From JADJOM01 sp963825065 (GTDB lineage Bacteria; Gemmatimonadota; Gemmatimonadetes; Gemmatimonadales; GWC2-71-9), in assembly GCA_963825065.1 (NCBI GenBank), contig CAWGRU010000008.1, forward strand, positions 1 through 64,000: a stretch of DNA of 64,000 bases, in the 5' to 3' direction. Of this stretch, positions 60,323 through 64,000 are shown in pieces. Numbering within the stretch: the stretch's first letter is position 1; each line of letters opens with the position of its first letter. The notes beneath the pieces are model-generated. The model did no database searches, had not been told where the DNA came from, and saw nothing but the letters and a program-made list of their open reading frames with translations. A program made the position numbers and the translations under genes.

Positions 60323-61223
60323 ATGGTCGAGAACCTCGAGCTCCGCCACCTGCGGTACTTCGTCGCCGTCGCCGAGGAGCTCCATTTCGGCCGGGCCGCG
60401 GCCCGGCTGGGGATGGCGCAGCCGCCGCTCTCGCAGCAGATCCAGCGGCTGGAGAAGCTGCTGGGGACTCAGCTGCTCGAGCGGACCAGTCGCCGGGTCC
60501 AGCTCACCGAGGCGGGGCGCGCCTTCCTGCACCGAGGCAGAGCGGGTACTCGCCGGCGCCTCCGCCGCCGTCGAGGCGGCGCGCCGGGCCGGCCGGGGCG
60601 AGTCGGGAGAGCTCCGGGTCGCCTTTGCGGCCACGGTGATGTTCATGGCGTTGCCGCAGATCATCCGCGAGTTCCGCAATCGCTTCGCCGGAGTGCACCT
60701 GGACCTCCGGGAGATGCCCACCGGTCCGCAGCTGGCCCAGCTCCGCCGCGGCGAAATCGATATCGGCTTCGTGCGGGAGCCGATCCCCGACCCCGATCTC
60801 GAAATGGTGACCGTGATGCGGGAGCCGCTCCGGATCGCGATCAACAGCGGGCACCCGCTCGCCGCGCGAGCCCGGCTGACGGTGCGGGATCTCGCCCACG
60901 AGCCGTTCGTCCTGTTCCCGCCGGACCTCGCCCCCGGGCTGCACGCCCAGGTCATGGCCCTCTGTCGCAAGGCAGGGTTCTCTCCCCGCGTGGTGGAGGA
61001 GAGCCGGGAGCTGTACACCAGCGTCAGCCTGGTGGAGGCGGGCGTCGGGGTCTCCATCCTGCCGGCCTCGGTCGAGAAGCTGGGATGGAAGAACGTGCGC
61101 TACCGGTCGGTGGGGGCGAAGGCCGGGGAGACCCGGATCGCGGCGGCGTGGCGGCGGGACCGGGTGCGTCCCGTGATGACGGCGTTCCTGGGGGTGGTCG
61201 GGGAGGTGGTGGGAGGGAGTTGA
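60323..61223 (+). CDS. LysR-family transcriptional regulator
   Basis: About 299 residues with one indel near 60535. The winged helix-turn-helix is LELRHLRYFVAVAEELHFGR, AAARLGMAQPPLSQQIQRLE and KLLGTQLLERTSRRVQLTEA. The effector domain reads ELRVAFAATVMFMALPQIIR, DIGFVREPIPDPDLEMVTVM, then EAGVGVSILPASVEKLG. It is divergent from the tyrosine operon, so it probably senses a pathway intermediate (for example homogentisate or hydroxyphenylpyruvate) and controls hpd-phhA as well as itself. The effector is not known. Confidence 0.88.
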
Positions 61224-61224
61224 A

Positions 61225-61325
61225 GTACCGAGTACCGAGTTCCGAGTTCCGAGTTCCGAGTTCCGAGCCTCAGGTACGCACTCGCAACCTGTCACTCGGT
61301 ACTCGGCACTCGGAACTCGGAACTT
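61225..61325. repeat. Interspersed repeat type B with 7-bp arms, copy 3
   Basis: The largest copy: left arm of two taccgag and four ttccgag units (61227-61267), right arm ctcggtactcggcactcggaactcggaa (61295-61322), about 28 bp between. It fills the convergent gap between the LysR gene and ftsK and could stop transcription from both sides. Confidence 0.78.
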
Positions 61326-61329
61326 CACT

Positions 61330-63556
61330 TCACCCGCAGTATTCGTCGATCTGGTCGATGCCGATCAGCACTTCCCGCGGCTTGCTCGATCCCGGGGGCT
61401 GCGCGCCGAGAATTCCCGCCATGTGCAGCTGGTCGATGATCCTGGCGGCGCGGCCATAGCCGATCGACAGCCGCCGCTGGAGCAGCGAGGTGGACCCACC
61501 CTGGTTCTGCACACACACCTCCGCGGCATCCCGGAAGAGCGGGTCCCGCTCTCCCTCGTACCCCCCTGCCCCACCGCCCTCTTCCTCTGCCAGCCGGGCG
61601 CGCATGAGCTCGACGATATCGGTCTCCCGCCGCTCGGGGACCCCGGCGGCCTTGCGGGCCTCCCGCCGCTCGTCGAACCAGTCCATCAGCCGCTCGGTCT
61701 CGTCGGTCGCGATGTAGGCGCCCTGGATGCGCATCGGCTCGCTCCGCCCGGGCGGCAGGAAGAGCATGTCGCCGTTGCCGAGCAGCGCCTCGGCGCCGTT
61801 CTGGTCGAGGATGGTGCGGCTGTCGACCTTCGAGGCCACCCGGAAGCCGATCCGGCTGGGGAAGTTGGCCTTGATGAGACCGGTCAGCACGTTCACCGAC
61901 GGCCGCTGGGTGGCGAGGATGATGTGGATCCCGATGGCACGCGCCTTCTGCGCCAGGATGGCCAGGGGACGCTCCACCTCCCCCTGCACCGTCATCATGA
62001 GGTCCGCCAGCTCGTCGACGATCATCACGATGAGCGGCAGCGGCCCGTCCTTGTAGACGTTGGCGTCTTCCGCCTCGGGGGCGGTGGTCTCCGCCTCGGC
62101 ACTGATGGACGCGAGGGTAGGCCGCTGCTGTTTCACCGGATTCTGCAGCGGCTTCCCTTCCGCCGCCTTCTTGTTGAAGTCGGCCAGATTCCTCGCGCCA
62201 TTGGCGTGCAGCAGCTCGTAGCGACGGGTCATCTCGTCGACCGCCCACCCCATCACCAGCGCCGCATCGTTGTTGTTGGTCACCACCTTCTGGCGCATGT
62301 GCGGCAGGGCGTTGTACATCGACAGCTCGACCATTTTCGGATCGACCATCAGGAAGCGGAGCTGCTTCGGCGTGTAGTGATAGATCAGGCCGGTGATGAT
62401 CGTGTTGATGGCCACCGACTTGCCCGAGCCGGTGGCGCCGGCGATCAGCAGGTGCGGCATCTTGGCCAGGTCGGCAACGACGGCCTTGCCCTCGAGGTCG
62501 CGTCCGAGCGCGATCGGCAGCACCGCCTTCGAACTCTCCCACTCCGCGGACTCGAGCAGCTCGCGCAGGGTGACCATGCGGGCGGTGGGGTTCGGGATCT
62601 CGACACCCACGGCGCCCTTCCCCGGAATCGGCGCCACCCGGATCGACTGGGCCCGCATGGTGATCGCCATGTCGTCGGCGAGGGCCGCGATCCGTCCGAC
62701 CTTCACGCCCGGGGCCGGCACCACCTCGAACTGGGTGACCACCGGGCCGGTGGTGCGGCCGGCGATCGTCCCCTCGACCTTGAAGGTCTTGAGGGTCTCG
62801 AGCAGGACCAGCCCCAGCCGATCGAGCTCGGCCTGGCCGGCATCGCGGTCCTGGGCCGGGGGCGGGGCCAGCAGGTCGATCGGCGGAAACTGGGTCTCGT
62901 CGGTGGGATCGCCGATCGGGGCACCGGAGGAGCGGGTCGGCTTCTTCGGCTTCTTCTCCCGCTTGGGCGACACCACGGGCGGGGGCTCGTCATCGGCTTC
63001 GTCGGGCACTTCCAGGGCTCGGCCGCCCGCCGCCGCCGCGGCGTCGGCCTTCCGGGCGGCGGCGACCGGGACCTCATCCGACTTCACCAGGCGGCGGAGG
63101 GGGTGCCAGGCGATCGTGGTAATGGTGAGCGCCGAGAGCGACAGGAAGCCAAGCAGCAGACCCGCCGGCGAGTCCGATTCCCTCCACGACGTAGTATGCG
63201 AGGAATCCGGGGACGACCCCGGTGAGTCGCGGGGCAAGCGCACCGGAGTCGTAGGACGCCGGGCGCACATCGGTGACCACGCCGACCAGGAACGGGATCA
63301 GCAGGGCGAGGCCGACCACGAGGATCGCCACCCGTTTCATGTCGAGCGAGGGGAGCCGGTCGAAGCCGGCCAGGCCGAGCCCGAGGCCGAGCAGGGGAAA
63401 GCCGAGGGCGCCGACGCCGAGCGCGCGCCAGAGGCCGGCGCCGAGGCTCTCGCCGAAGGGACCGGTGAGATGAACCGGGAGCAGGGTCAGCCCCACGAAG
63501 CTGCCCAGGACCAGCGCGACGATCGCGCTGAGATGGCGGCGGCCTTCGTCGCTCAT
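61330..63556 (-). CDS. ftsK: DNA translocase FtsK
   Basis: About 742 residues with one indel near 63180. The N-terminal part (63556 on) has four membrane helices (HLSAIVALVLGSFVGLTLLP, then VAILVVGLALLIPFLVGVVT). A charged linker (REKKPKKPTRSSG) follows. The motor has VTQFEVVPAPGVKVGRIAAL, HLLIAGATGSGKSVAINTII (Walker A), LIVMIVDELADLMM (Walker B) and ILATQRPSVNVLTGLIKANF. The C-terminal gamma winged helix ends SLLQRRLSIGYGRAARIIDQ. It pumps DNA at the division septum. The linker is short for the family. Confidence 0.95.
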
Positions 63557-64000
63557 GGGCTCGCGACCACCCGGCGGTCGTGGAAGGTGGCGCGCACCGG
63601 GTAGGCATCGACCCGGGCGGCGTCGGTCACGTCATCGGTCATCCCCAACTCTACCAGATCCCGGCCCCCGCGGCTCGCCAGGAGGGGGCGCTCCCAGCGC
63701 CGGCCGTAGCGGCGGACCAGGTCGAGCGAGACCAGCGCCGCGTCGCTCAGTCCCTTGCGCCCGCGCCCGCCGCCCATCGCGGCCTCGACCAGGCGACCGG
63801 CGGTGTAGGCGTCATCCAGCGCGAAGCGGTGCTCCCGGCCGGCACAGATGATCAGCAGGTTCTCCCCGGAAACCCACGCCTCGTGGGCGCGTGCCGCTGC
63901 GATCGAGAGGTTGACGGCGCCGGCGATGTGGACCTCCGCGGCGCCGGCGGTCGCCAGCAGGGCGGCGGTCCCGTTGGTGGTGGTCATGATGATCGTCTTG
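63553..64000 (-). CDS. comB: 2-phosphosulfolactate phosphatase ComB family, 5' end outside the window
   Basis: The last 148 residues or so of the protein. It begins, at the window edge, with KTIIMTTTNGTAALLAT, the conserved T-T-N-G-T motif, then VHIAGAVNLSIAAARA, ENLLIICAGREHRFALDDAY and TAGRLVEAA, all typical of ComB. ComB removes phosphate from 2-phosphosulfolactate; homologues are widespread in bacteria that make no coenzyme M and their role there is unclear. The stop overlaps the ftsK start (ATGA). Confidence 0.85.
   Translation of the reverse strand, partial: KTIIMTTTNGTAALLATAGAAEVHIAGAVNLSIAAARAHEAWVSGENLLIICAGREHRFALDDAYTAGRLVEAAMGGGRGRKGLSDAALVSLDLVRRYGRRWERPLLASRGGRDLVELGMTDDVTDAARVDAYPVRATFHDRRVVASP

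Overview
This is a GC-rich bacterial chromosome segment with very tight gene packing. Many neighbours overlap as ATGA or GTGA. The codon use, the aerobic tyrosine-degradation operon and the mix of functions fit a soil-type lineage such as Gemmatimonadota, but that assignment is inference; no rRNA or other marker is present. Roughly the first 34 kb carries a high density of single-base indels, mostly in G/C runs or CG steps, so many genes there are readable only by switching frame. The same error type also hits hflX, rarA, ftsK and the LysR gene, so most breaks look like sequence error rather than gene decay. Coordinates of frameshifted genes span the whole reconstructed gene.

Region 1 (1-17155, minus strand) is a surface-polysaccharide locus. 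It holds three GT4 glycosyltransferases, four SAM methyltransferases, a Wzz-like chain-length protein, an O-antigen ligase/polymerase-like protein, a MurJ/MviN-type flippase, an asparagine-synthase-like amidotransferase, a secreted protein and a membrane-anchored sulfatase-superfamily enzyme with Thr at the nucleophile position. A chimeric scrap joins the start of an asparagine synthase to the end of a sulfatase.

Region 2 (17189-33424) is the most unusual part. A plus-strand operon (22648-33424) holds a fatty-acid-hydroxylase-type diiron membrane enzyme, a polytopic membrane protein, an epimerase, an Asp/Asn-hydroxylase-like oxygenase, a PqqD-like protein, a 43-residue peptide with a YxxPxL motif and a Trp-Trp-Gly-Met end, an HprK-like kinase, three consecutive ferritin-like diiron proteins, a Ser/His-type signal peptidase, a nucleotidyltransferase-like protein and an HTTM-type membrane protein with its small membrane partner. 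This looks like a ribosomally made, post-translationally modified peptide (RiPP) system of a kind I do not recognise. A second copy of the partner/HTTM pair lies on the minus strand at 20113-21695, next to a formyltransferase and a second hydroxylase, beside an asparagine synthase.

Region 3 (33521-52514) is mostly core: a WbpB/WbpA-like pair for a UDP-amino-sugar acid, isocitrate lyase behind a perfect CRP-type palindrome, hflX, rarA, a ZIP transporter, cca, asparaginase, a FabG-like reductase, a CpsB-type phosphatase, alaS, recX, recA and yraN. A 21-bp-periodic minisatellite separates the WbpB and WbpA genes. Several interspersed palindromic repeats lie between genes.

Region 4 (52609-61223) is a full phenylalanine/tyrosine degradation operon (hpd, hmgA, acetoacetyl-CoA synthetase, an uncharacterised protein, fumarylacetoacetase, phenylalanine hydroxylase) with a divergent LysR regulator. 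The window closes with ftsK and a 5'-truncated comB.
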